From NCBI RefSeq assembly GCF_029436685.1, contig NZ_JAROCY010000030.1, forward strand, positions 1-37,906: a stretch of 37,906 nt of DNA, given 5' to 3'. The first letter of the stretch is position 1; each line of letters starts with the position of its first letter. Positions 8,513-17,900 of this stretch are shown piece by piece. The notes beneath the pieces are model-generated. The model saw nothing but the letters and a program-made list of their open reading frames with translations. It was not told where the DNA came from and did no database searches. The position numbers and the translations under genes are program-made. The DNA is from Novosphingobium cyanobacteriorum. GTDB lineage: Bacteria > Pseudomonadota > Alphaproteobacteria > Sphingomonadales > Sphingomonadaceae.

Positions 8513-9456
8513 GCGACAATGCTCTCTTCGTCTGCCTCGTGCTCGGCAAACTGGCTGGACAGATGGCTTCCCAACCACGCCGAATGGTCGCTGAGGTCTG
8601 CAAGAAACTGGTCAGTCAACCGCTCGAACGCGATGTCCCTGATAACCAGGACGGCAATGATGTCCCTGCTCCGGGGCGACAGGATCGGGAGCGCAATAAG
8701 TCCGACTCCTGCCAGGAGATCACGCTCGTCCTTGTTGCGGGCAAGCAAGAGCCCGCGCTGCTCGCGCAAGCGTGCCATCAGCCTGCTCGACAGGGCCGGC
8801 CTGACAATCGTCGAACGATCGCCTTCGAGAATGGGGAACGTGGCGGTCCCGCGAACCAGAAAGCAGGTGTAATGGTCCGTACCGATGGCCATGCGAAGCA
8901 GCTCGCGCAACCGCTCTTGCCGCTCGTCAGGCCGGGCCATCTGCAGCTCTGCCGCAAGCCGCAGGGCACGGTTTACGGTTCGTTCATCGGCAGCTATGCG
9001 CTGCTGGAGAGTGCGGTTGTCCAGATCGAGACGACGCAGCACGGCTGCAAGCTTCGCAAGCTTCAACTCGGCACGACGCCTGGCACGAAGCCGGGTTGTC
9101 GATCGCCGGTTGCGATAATGCGTGACCTCGCCAATTCCGATCGCCGCCAGATACCACAGCAAGGGCGGCATGGAGATGGCAAGGAGCTGTTCAAAGCGAT
9201 CCCCCGGAAAAGTCCGGCCGTCACAGGCAATGAGCCAGATTGTCGATGCAACCAAGGTGGCGGCAAGGCCTGCCTCGGTGCCGTAAGCCAGAGCCATGAG
9301 GAGAACCGGAATCCAAAGGGGATTCGGATTGACGGACGAGAAGGCATCGCCTTTGAGCAAGCCGATATCCACGCTCGCAAGGATGGCAAAGACGATCGCG
9401 CATTCGAGAACGATGCGAATGGCAGTCCGGCGGGGAGCGGGTTGCGCAGGCTTCAT
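8509..9456 (-). CDS. pelD: PelD-like membrane protein with GAF domain, lacking GGDEF
   Basis: In Pseudomonas, PelD is the c-di-GMP receptor that switches on Pel synthesis: four membrane helices, a GAF domain and a degenerate GGDEF domain that binds the ligand, about 455 aa in all. Here the ATG at 9456 (ATGA overlap with the upstream stop) gives 315 aa. Hydrophobic segments lie at about 13-34, 47-58, 62-78 and 90-110, a basic/coiled stretch at 115-170, and a GAF-like fold at about 175-305 with TDHYTCFLVRG and GLIALPILSPRSRD. The chain then stops, so no GGDEF domain is present. An RNKD (240-243) resembles an RxxD motif but lies inside the GAF region, so it is not evidence for c-di-GMP binding. 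The gene is translationally coupled to both neighbours. Confidence 0.8.
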   Translation of the reverse strand: MKPAQPAPRRTAIRIVLECAIVFAILASVDIGLLKGDAFSSVNPNPLWIPVLLMALAYGTEAGLAATLVASTIWLIACDGRTFPGDRFEQLLAISMPPLLWYLAAIGIGEVTHYRNRRSTTRLRARRRAELKLAKLAAVLRRLDLDNRTLQQRIAADERTVNRALRLAAELQMARPDERQERLRELLRMAIGTDHYTCFLVRGTATFPILEGDRSTIVRPALSSRLMARLREQRGLLLARNKDERDLLAGVGLIALPILSPRSRDIIAVLVIRDIAFERLTDQFLADLSDHSAWLGSHLSSQFAEHEADEESIVA

Positions 9457-10931
9457 GGCAGGTCGCCCAAGCTGCGACGGAGGCCCAGACGACCGAATAC
9501 CTGCCGCCCCGGAAAGCCCGGCCGTGAGATCGAACTGAGCCCGCTGCTGGCTTCCACCAGCCAACGATCGCCAACCGGCAAGGCGGCAGCGAGGCTGAGA
9601 TTGGGGCCTTCACCTCCGTAACGGTTGACTGTCCAGCCAGCGCCGGCAGTCAGACCAACCGGGCCAGCGCGGCCGTCAATGTAGACCAGCACCGAATGGT
9701 TTTCCCGATCGGCAAGGGCGAGCAAGGCGGCGGCGCCATTCGCGCGGTCTGCGGAGACGTATTCGCCATCGAAGCGGTAGGCCAGCGTTACGGTTGGCCG
9801 ACGCAGCACGACCAGATCGAGGCCGCCCTCGACTGACAGCGTCTGCGCAGTAGCGAGGTTACGCAGTCCATACGTTCGCAGCCCGCCTTCGAGGCGCCAG
9901 GAAAGTCCCGATGTCAGCCTGCTGCCCGCGCCTAGACGCAACTGATTGAGATAACCGCGGTTGCGGATCTGCCCCGCGATCGAGAAATCGGGCAGACCGG
10001 CCGAATAGGCGACAAAAAGCTGGGCTTGGGGCGAGCCCCACGTGACCCGGGCACCGCCACCTGTCACTCCTTCATCGATCCAGCTTGCTCCGGAGAAGTC
10101 GATCTGAAGGAGCGGTGCTGCCCGCCATGATGCGCTCACCTCTGCCGTATAGGCCCCAGTGACAAGGCTGGAGTTGCCGCTGCTTGCATTTTCGATGACC
10201 TGGCGCACGCCCAGCTTCAGTCGTACACGATCCGACACCGGTGTCTCGAGAGTGGCGCGGCTGTCAACCTGAGTGAGATGCGAGCCTGACCGGAAAAGGC
10301 TTTCGGCCCCGATGATCCCGCCGGCCCTTGCGATGACCTGTCGCGCCGAATGATCGTCAGCCCCTGCCTCGCGATAGTGCCTCGCCGCAGCGCCAATGTT
10401 GGCCTCTGCCGTTTCGGCATCAGCCAGGAGGCGGAGCAACTCGCGGTCCCTCGGAGCGCCAGCAAGAGCGCCTTGCGCGAGGCGACGCGCGTTGGTGGGA
10501 TAACCGGCCGCCAGTTCCACCGCGATCGCCGTCATTGCTGCGGCTCGGGTAGCCTGACGGGCGTCGTCGTTCCCCGCCGAAGCAACCCCTTCCACCGTGG
10601 CAGGCAGCGTCAACTCCACACTGTCAGCACGCACCACGGCCGTCGGAATGGAGACCGCCCGCAACAGGACGGTGTTGTCATTCCAGCGCAGGTCTTCGAT
10701 CTGGAGGCTCGCCACATCGGCGAATTGCCGGATGCTGCTCTCGATCACCGGTCGGTCGGATCGAATGACTAGTTCGGCGCCCGTCTGGTGAAGGGTAAGG
10801 TGTGTGCCGGCGGGCCAGGCCATCACTGCGACAACATCATGCCGGTCGGAAACGCCATCCTCGGCAAAGATGGCAGGATCGATACTGAGTGCTCTGGCGC
10901 CCAGGAGAGCTAGTGCCGCAGCGATTGTCAT
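9453..10931 (-). CDS. pelB: Outer-membrane beta-barrel exporter (PelB C-terminal-like, split)
   Basis: Predicted outer-membrane porin through which the polymer leaves the cell. Its 492 aa begin with a hydrophobic Ala/Leu-rich stretch (MTIAAALALLGARALS) that can act as a Sec signal. A periplasmic part with helical/TPR-like repeats follows (about 120-205, e.g. AAGYPTNARRLAQGALAG). From about 220 to the end there are alternating beta-strands such as LKLGVRQVIENASSG, LRLGAGSRLTSGLSWRLEGG and VTLAYRFDGEY, ending VFGRLGLRRSLGDLP. In P. aeruginosa this barrel is the C-terminal part of the ~1190-aa PelB; here it is a separate gene joined by an ATGA overlap to the TPR gene upstream. Confidence 0.78.
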   Translation of the reverse strand: MTIAAALALLGARALSIDPAIFAEDGVSDRHDVVAVMAWPAGTHLTLHQTGAELVIRSDRPVIESSIRQFADVASLQIEDLRWNDNTVLLRAVSIPTAVVRADSVELTLPATVEGVASAGNDDARQATRAAAMTAIAVELAAGYPTNARRLAQGALAGAPRDRELLRLLADAETAEANIGAAARHYREAGADDHSARQVIARAGGIIGAESLFRSGSHLTQVDSRATLETPVSDRVRLKLGVRQVIENASSGNSSLVTGAYTAEVSASWRAAPLLQIDFSGASWIDEGVTGGGARVTWGSPQAQLFVAYSAGLPDFSIAGQIRNRGYLNQLRLGAGSRLTSGLSWRLEGGLRTYGLRNLATAQTLSVEGGLDLVVLRRPTVTLAYRFDGEYVSADRANGAAALLALADRENHSVLVYIDGRAGPVGLTAGAGWTVNRYGGEGPNLSLAAALPVGDRWLVEASSGLSSISRPGFPGRQVFGRLGLRRSLGDLP

Positions 10932-12622
10932 TGCCGCAGGTCCCTGCGGGCCTTGCCCGGTTCTCCCAGAGCAACGCGTAATCGCGCGCTTTCGGCCGAA
11001 AGCAGCGCATCACCCGGATTTCTGGCGCGCAATGCCGCTATGACCTGCAAGGCCTCGCGGCGGCGGCCCAGCCGATCAAGCAGGCGGGCCCTCTCCAGCG
11101 AAGATCCAGGCGAGAGGACCAGCAGTTGCTCCAGACAGGCCCGCATGCGATCTGGCCGACCAAGGCGTTCCTGGACATCGGCCATCAGCCACCAGGCGTC
11201 CTTTGCTTCGCGGTTGTTCGCCAGGACGATCTCGAGCCAGCCGGCCGCTTCGGCCGGACGCTTGCTGTCCCAGGCGTTCCACGCCAGTGCCAATCGGTCT
11301 TTGTCACCGCCAAGCCCGGCCGCGAGCTTGGCCTCGAGAAAGCGGGCGCGCAGTCGCCGGTCAAGCCCCGATGGCAAGTTCGCATCAATTGTCCGCACGG
11401 CCTGCGCAGATAGCGCAGGGCTCCCCAAGAGATGGGCCAGCGCGTTCGCCCCTCGCACCGGATCACGCGCCGAGCGCGCCAGCGTAAGGCGCATGAGCAG
11501 GACATCTTGTGTTTGGGCAAGCGGATGTTGCTCCAGAAACGAAAGCGCCCTCGGCGCAGAGTCGCGCTGTGCATAGGCAGTCAGCCAGAACACTGCCGCG
11601 CTCGCGGCACCCGATGCCCTCGCCGCGAGCCACTCAAGGTCTGCCGGTGCGGGTCTGGGTCCGAGCAGGAAAAGGAGACGATCGGCCAGCTTCGATGAGT
11701 AGCCGTGCTCGAGACGACGCTGCAAGAGAGCGATCGCGTCGCCACGAAAGCCCAGGCCAAGCAGGCGTTCGGCAAGGCGCCCCGTATCGGCCTCGCTCGC
11801 CCCTGCTTGGTCGAGGATCAAGCCACGCAGCGCCTCTCGGTCGCCGAACGCATCCAGCACATGCTCACGCGCCGGACCCTGCTCGTCGCGGGGCAACAGC
11901 GCCGCAGCCGCTAGTGCCGCGCTCTTGTCCCTCCTTTTGAGAGCCAGGTTATAGGCGGTCCAGGGCAGTCGGGTGTGCCAACTGGTGCCCTCGAGGCGAT
12001 CGAGGACGTCAAGCGATGCCATGTCTGCCTTGTTCACGAAACGATTGGCCAGATCGTCGACAATGCGTGGCGGAAGGGCCGGAACAACGCCCTTGGCACG
12101 AGCGGCCAGCAGAACCTCGGGCCGAGAGGCCGCAAAGGCCGCTTCGATCAGATCGGGAGCCGGAACGGCTGGATCCCCGCGCACCGCTGCATCGAGCATC
12201 TGGTGCGCGAGCGATGCGTTCCCTGTCTCGCGTGCCAGTTCGAACCCGACCCGCCACAGATCGGGGTCTTGCCCATCGGCCCGAAGCGCAAGCAGGGACA
12301 GAGCCACCTTGCTGCGTCCCAGCGCGCGCAGATCCTGAACGACCTGTCGGGTGGTAAACACTATGCCTTGCTTTTGCAGGTCCTCGATCAGGGCCGCTAT
12401 TGCTGGTGCATCACCCTGTGCGAGCACAGCCTCGAGGTCGGGGCGCACGGCCACAGGCACACTGGGTCCCACGGCCGGCCCGCCCATTGCAGAGCGATGC
12501 CGCGCGGCAGCGAGAACTTCCTCACGGTCAGGAATGAGGATCAGACCGACACCGATCGAGGCCGCAGCGACGATGGCCGGAACTGTGACAGCCCATGGAC
12601 TGCGCCTTGCCACGCTGGTCAT
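10928..12622 (-). CDS. pelB: TPR-repeat periplasmic scaffold (PelB N-terminal-like, split)
   Basis: A 564-aa protein with one N-terminal membrane anchor (WAVTVPAIVAAASIGVGLIL, residues 10-29), then almost entirely helical repeats of TPR type rich in Ala, Leu and Arg. Examples are VALSLLALRADGQDPDLWRV and, near the end, AGWLEIVLANNREAKDAWWL. In Pel systems the TPR region of PelB spans the periplasm and brings the polymer and PelA to the barrel. Together with the next gene it makes up about 1056 aa, close to the size of one PelB. Its ATG overlaps the stop of the hydrolase gene upstream, and its TGA overlaps the ATG of the barrel gene. Confidence 0.78.
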   Translation of the reverse strand: MTSVARRSPWAVTVPAIVAAASIGVGLILIPDREEVLAAARHRSAMGGPAVGPSVPVAVRPDLEAVLAQGDAPAIAALIEDLQKQGIVFTTRQVVQDLRALGRSKVALSLLALRADGQDPDLWRVGFELARETGNASLAHQMLDAAVRGDPAVPAPDLIEAAFAASRPEVLLAARAKGVVPALPPRIVDDLANRFVNKADMASLDVLDRLEGTSWHTRLPWTAYNLALKRRDKSAALAAAALLPRDEQGPAREHVLDAFGDREALRGLILDQAGASEADTGRLAERLLGLGFRGDAIALLQRRLEHGYSSKLADRLLFLLGPRPAPADLEWLAARASGAASAAVFWLTAYAQRDSAPRALSFLEQHPLAQTQDVLLMRLTLARSARDPVRGANALAHLLGSPALSAQAVRTIDANLPSGLDRRLRARFLEAKLAAGLGGDKDRLALAWNAWDSKRPAEAAGWLEIVLANNREAKDAWWLMADVQERLGRPDRMRACLEQLLVLSPGSSLERARLLDRLGRRREALQVIAALRARNPGDALLSAESARLRVALGEPGKARRDLRQ

Positions 12623-13497
12623 CCGCCAGGCTCAGGCATCAATCGATCAAGGGCAAGGGTTGCGACGTAGGGATGGAAACCTGCAGCGCGTTCGCGGGCA
12701 TACAGCGCAAGAACCTGACGATCCTCGCTTGGCTCCCAGTAGTCGAGTGTCATCGCCGCCAAGCCAGGGTTGAGGCTGCGCGCGGCCCGCAGACGGCTTG
12801 CCTGCCACTCCCAGTCGTCCTGGCTCAGCAACTCATATTGCTTCCGTACAAAATTCCAGCGCGACGCCATGGACTCGGCCAGAATGTAGTCGATTGACGT
12901 CGCTACATCCGGCAGGATTGCATAGCCGCGGTTCAACATGATCTTCATGGCCGGATAACGCTTGCGAATGTCGCGTACCATTGCTGCTGCTGCAGCAATC
13001 ATCCCGGCATTGGCTTGAGGTGCGGCTCGCTCCATAGCTTCGGCATTATCCGCCGTATCAATGAAGATTCCGTTGTAGCCCTTCGACAAGATCTCTGGAA
13101 CTATGCGCGAGAGTACTGTGTCACGCCACTTGGAGCTCCGAAGATCGGCAAAGTAGGCGCCGGGCCAATTGGGATTGGCCTGCCCAAGAACGCCGCTGGA
13201 TTTCAGGTCTTCGAAGTAAGGCCGGCCGTGGTGGACTTCACCAAGGCTCATATAGCCAAGAAGCACACCATGGGGTGCCCGCAAAGGTTCTATGGGTCGT
13301 GAATGATCGGGGTCCAGAACGAGCAGATCAAACTTGCAAGCAATCTCAGGGTTCGTTGTGGCACCATAGTCTATGCCCCAACGCAGGCTGCCTTCGGCTG
13401 CAAGGCTTCTGGCCGTTCGCCCATTTGCTGCCAGTGCCAGCGACAGCAACTTGATGATCTGCCTGCGATCGAGGCCCTTGAGAACCGGCATCGTCAT
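12619..13497 (-). CDS. pelA: PelA hydrolase-domain homologue (GH114-like), probably exported
   Basis: Predicted endo-acting glycoside hydrolase matching only the N-terminal hydrolase domain of PelA, which cleaves the GalNAc-containing Pel polymer. The ATG at 13497 overlaps the pelG stop and gives 292 aa. The leader has DRRQIIKLLSLALAA (residues 10-24), a twin-arginine-like signal. The TIM-barrel domain starts at RWGIDYG (39-45). GYNGIFIDTAD (140-150) carries Asp147 and ILAES (205-209) carries Glu208, at positions equivalent to the acidic catalytic residues of the PelA hydrolase. The deacetylase domain of PelA is absent from this protein; a deacetylase is encoded at the head of the operon instead. 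Confidence 0.82.
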   Translation of the reverse strand: MTMPVLKGLDRRQIIKLLSLALAANGRTARSLAAEGSLRWGIDYGATTNPEIACKFDLLVLDPDHSRPIEPLRAPHGVLLGYMSLGEVHHGRPYFEDLKSSGVLGQANPNWPGAYFADLRSSKWRDTVLSRIVPEILSKGYNGIFIDTADNAEAMERAAPQANAGMIAAAAAMVRDIRKRYPAMKIMLNRGYAILPDVATSIDYILAESMASRWNFVRKQYELLSQDDWEWQASRLRAARSLNPGLAAMTLDYWEPSEDRQVLALYARERAAGFHPYVATLALDRLMPEPGG

Positions 13498-14885
13498 ATC
13501 CAAAGCCGATGGTGGCCGCTGCCGACCATCGAGGGATTGTTTCCGACGAACAGGAGATACGTGAGGTCCTGCGTCGCCTTGCTCACCATGGTGAGAGCCA
13601 CTGCTGCAGCGACGATAGCACCGGCCATGTAGCCCAGGCCGAAGCCTGCCACTCCCAGTTGCCACTGCGCCCAGACCATCAGCCCGCTGGTGACGCAGAA
13701 ACTGGTCCAGACCAGAAGAATGCAACCGAACAGGTCGTAATATGCGAGATAGATTGTCTTCTGGAGTACGACGAGGTGGAACAGCACCCCGATGACCGTG
13801 TTGCGAAAAGCAAAGATCCCCCGCGTGTCTGCTCCCAGCAGATCAAAAAGCGGAACCGCAAAGACCCATGACAAGCCCACGATCAGCGACTGGAGGATTA
13901 CCGTCAGCCTCAGATCGTAAAAGATGACGCCCGCCAGGCCACGGCGGGCCTGTTCGATCGCGGTGAGCGTCGCGGTACCGGTGCAGGCCGAAAGCATGCG
14001 CCGAAAGGCATGGTCGAAGCGGGTTTCGGTAACGATCAGGATCAGTGCCATCCCCGGTACGATGGTCAGTAGCCCGAGAAAGCTGCCATGGTCATTGATC
14101 GGATTGACCCGCAGGCTTCCCGCAGCTGCCACGCTGCCGGGCGCAAACCACAAGAGCCATTTATCGATCCAGATGGCCGCAGTTGAGGCAAAACCGGCAG
14201 CGATCATCAGCACGAAGGTCTTGCGGCCCGGCAGATCGACAGCGGCTCGTCCAAGAGGTGCGCAGAAGTAACGACGCAGGGTGACCAGCAAGATCGCGAG
14301 AGTCACACCGGTGCCCGCGCACACTGCAGCCAGGGTCCGCTCCACCGGGGTCGCCAGCAATCCCCCAGCCACCGCCGCACCTGCCGCGTAAGCGAGGAAG
14401 ATGATGCGGTACTGCTCGATCGCCGTCAGCAGGGGTGAAATCACCCAGATCTGCGTCAACCAGATTACCAGGAGGATCGCCAGGGACGCCTGGATGAAGC
14501 TCAGCGCGCACAATGCTCCGAAGACGAGTGATCCCAGAACCAGCGCCAACAGCGAAGCGGCAGCGATTCCGCCCAGCAGGAGGGCCGGAACGCCCATCTG
14601 GTCCTTGACGAACAGGCGGTCCGCCACGAGACGCACGGACAGCAGGTTTACCGGGCTTGCGGCAACGGCTGAAAGGCAGAAGCAGTAGACTGTCACCGCC
14701 AGCATATCGTGTTGCTGCCCGGGCGCGAGGCGCGCTTTCGTCCAGGTTTCAAGCCCAATCGTTGCCAGCACCGTCAGCAACCACGGTCCCGCACTGATCA
14801 GAGCACCGTAGCCGGCTGCGCCGGCAATGCCGACAAGCCCGCCACCGCGCGCCATGTTGTTAAGTCTGAACCCGATCCCCGCCAT
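13494..14885 (-). CDS. pelG: PelG-like polysaccharide transporter (MOP/MATE superfamily)
   Basis: Multispanning inner-membrane transporter that moves the growing Pel-type polymer to the periplasm. Its 463 aa are hydrophobic throughout, with about twelve membrane segments. The N-terminus MAGIGFRLNNMARGGGLVGI and the following GYGALISAGPWLLTVLA closely resemble PelG. YDLRLTVILQSLIVGLSW is another typical element. It starts 25 bp after the stop of the RTX deacetylase gene without a strong ribosome site, and its stop overlaps the pelA-hydrolase start. It is the best single marker that this is a Pel-type cluster. Confidence 0.9.
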   Translation of the reverse strand: MAGIGFRLNNMARGGGLVGIAGAAGYGALISAGPWLLTVLATIGLETWTKARLAPGQQHDMLAVTVYCFCLSAVAASPVNLLSVRLVADRLFVKDQMGVPALLLGGIAAASLLALVLGSLVFGALCALSFIQASLAILLVIWLTQIWVISPLLTAIEQYRIIFLAYAAGAAVAGGLLATPVERTLAAVCAGTGVTLAILLVTLRRYFCAPLGRAAVDLPGRKTFVLMIAAGFASTAAIWIDKWLLWFAPGSVAAAGSLRVNPINDHGSFLGLLTIVPGMALILIVTETRFDHAFRRMLSACTGTATLTAIEQARRGLAGVIFYDLRLTVILQSLIVGLSWVFAVPLFDLLGADTRGIFAFRNTVIGVLFHLVVLQKTIYLAYYDLFGCILLVWTSFCVTSGLMVWAQWQLGVAGFGLGYMAGAIVAAAVALTMVSKATQDLTYLLFVGNNPSMVGSGHHRLWI

Positions 14886-14910
14886 CAGTGCGCACAGCCC
14901 GCAGGCCGAC

Positions 14911-17900
14911 TCAGAGCACGAAATCGCTGGCGGAGAGCGTCAGATGTCCCAAAAGCCCAATCGAGAACGCTGCACCAGTGCCAGAGGTTCGACCTTCCAC
15001 CACAGTATATTCCACACCATTCACGAACTGGTAGAAGTAATGCACCTGAGAACTTGCGGTGAACTTCGTCGTGGGTGTAGCCAGAAAAGAAAACGCCTGA
15101 TCGCCACCCTGGAAAACACTGGCATCGATCTGGGAGATATCGATCTTGTCTATGCCGAGTTCGAAATCGCGGATGATGTCTCGACCACTTGTCGAAGTCG
15201 CACTGTCATTGGTCGACTGAAACAGGAAAGTATCAAGTCCACCACCCCCGATCAGGGTGTCGCGTCCGGTGCCTCCAACGACAAGATCGTTGCCGCTTCC
15301 AGCATCGAGCGTGTCATCGCCGCTCTGTCCGTAAAGCTGATCGGTTCCGTCACCACCATTGAGCCGATCATTTCCAACATCGCCATAAAGCTTGTCATTG
15401 CCGCCAAGGCCGTTGATGGTGTCGTTACCCCACGACCCGTTGAGACTGTCTTCTTCCCCGGTGCCATTCATGGTGTCGTTGAACAGTGACCCGGTGCGGT
15501 TGATGCCGGTCTTGTTGGTCACGCTGATTTCAAGCGCCTGCGTGTCGGCCAGGCCGCGTGCATCGGTCGCCACGATGGTGACGTTATAGACGTTGTCGCG
15601 ATTGAGGTCAGCTGGCGCTTCAAAGTCCGGCGCAGTGCGGAACGTAAGCGCTCCGGTGGCAGAATTGATCGCAAACAAGGCTCCGTCGCCACCGGCCTGG
15701 ATGGAATAGGCGACAATATCGCCCTGAAGCTTGTTCGCATCGGTCGCAAGGACGGTCGTGACCGCCGACAGATTCTCGGCCAACGAGATCGTTGCGGTTG
15801 CACCTGCGCCATTGGACGCGATGACCGGCGCGAGGTTTGCCACATAGCCGACACTGATCGTGTGCGGGCCAGGTGCGCCGATATCGATGGTGTAGATTTC
15901 GCCTGCAGCACTGACGACCGTGCCGCCGGTCACGCTGACCCAGTCATTGCCAGGCGCCTGCACATCGACAACGACTTTGCCCTCACCCGACAAACTGAAG
16001 GTCAGATTGCGCCCATCGCCCGAAATGCTCTCGAGGACGGCGCGGCTGGGCAGCGCAGTAACATGGGTCACATCGTCGGGCGCTGCGCCCACGGTGACGG
16101 CAAAACTGCCGCCCGATGCAGGCAGGAACACACTGTCGCTGTCATAGGCATACCAGCCACTGACCTTCTGGATCACCTGTCCCGCACTGGTGTTCCCCAG
16201 CTCGAGCGCGAATGTGCCAACACTCTTGGACGCAGCAACATTGGCGGTGATCACGTTTCCGGTGACGGAGGTCGTCACGGTGGTGCTCTGGAACGCATTC
16301 ATCCGCTGGGCAAGGTCGCCGAGCGTGACAAACTCCATGTCCGCATTGCTTGCCATCGCGATGAAGTCGGTGAACATCTGGGTCGAATAGGGGCTCGGTC
16401 CATCGGAATTCCATGCCGCCGCACCATAGTCGTGCCAGGTCCAAAGCACGATCGGGGCCGCACCATGCGATGTCACTTCCGAGAACTGCTTCGCCCATTC
16501 CGCACTGGCTTGCGCAATGGTCTTCTTCTGAAACTCGATGAGCGTGAAATCGGACATGATATTGGGCGCGAAATAGTACGAGCCCGAGTTGGCCTGGGTT
16601 GGATTGAGATATCCGAACGCGTTCGGGTAGCCTGCACCCACCCCGCTGTAACCACCCGTAATGTAATTGTAATATTGAAGAATCTTCTGCGCCGTCGCCA
16701 AAGACTCAGGGTTCCCCGGAATGGCTGCCCCTGTGATGTTGTAAGTCGAACCGAGATAGGCACTCAGTTGCTGCTGCAGAACGCTTTTCGAATCAGCAAA
16801 CTCGAACTGCAGCTGCTGGTCAGTCAAAAGGTTCGTGTTTTCAGGATGCGTGTAGCTATGTGACCCAAGTTCGTTTCCACGCTCGATCAACGCCTTGTAA
16901 TAGGGCAGGGACACTGCCCAGTCGGTTGTAGCGCCATTGGCGGGGTCATTGCCGACGTTGAGGTAGTAGCTGCCGACAAACCCGTACTTGGCCTTCCAGT
17001 CCGAAACGATCGGGATGAGCTTGTCGTATACGCCGGGCGAGCCGTCGTCTGGCTTGACTTCGAATTGCTCCTGGCTCTGATCCATGTCCACGCGCGTTGC
17101 CGTGATGCCGGACTGCCGGGTCATTCTGAGCGCAAGCGATAGCGTTTCGGTTCCATTCACCGAGTAGTCGATCGCCTTCTGCAGAAGGTTGTTATCCGCC
17201 ATGACGGCCGCGCTCGAGAAGAGCACGTTACGGCCGCCAGTCTGGGTCGCCAGCGCCGCAGAATAGGACTGACCCGCAATCGTCTCGGTCGCAATCGTCG
17301 AGCCGGTGCCGCTCACGCTGGCAAAAGCGTTCCAGCCAACATTGGTGTACTGGCGGATGAGCTCGCCATTGCCATAACCATCGAGGATCTTGCCACTTGC
17401 GTCAGTCGCGGTGAGGGTCACGTCGCCGGTACCACCGTCTACGCGCGTTGCATCGAACAGCGATTTCATGCGCGCATAGGAATCCCCGGCCAGCGCATTG
17501 TTGTTCTGGTCGTTCGTCATGAACTCGCCCGCGGCAACCAGCCCGATCCCGAACTGCCTCGTCGCCTGCTCAAGCGTGTTCGCAATCTGGTCGACCTGGC
17601 TTACCTCGACGTTGCGGAACGAGGGGAAAACGAGGGTGTCGTACTTGGCCAAAGTCGCGAGACTGGTAAGATCGCTTTCCTGCAGGATGTCGAATGGTAT
17701 CCCGGCTTGAGTGGCCTGGGATTGCGCAGCCATGAAAAGCTGCGAGTAGGCCATATCACCGAAATAGTTCTTCGCCGTGGTTTCCGAGTAGACGATCGCA
17801 ATACGTTGATCAGCCGCCGGAACTATATCGGTTTCATTGTAAACCGTGAACGGCTTTGACGAAAAATTGCCAGGCAAGAACACATTGTTATTGATGTCAT

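Noticed and set aside
15300..15480. Tandem-repeat-like DNA that could suggest a CRISPR or satellite array
   Set aside because: It encodes the RTX nonapeptide repeats of the deacetylase; units are degenerate and in frame.
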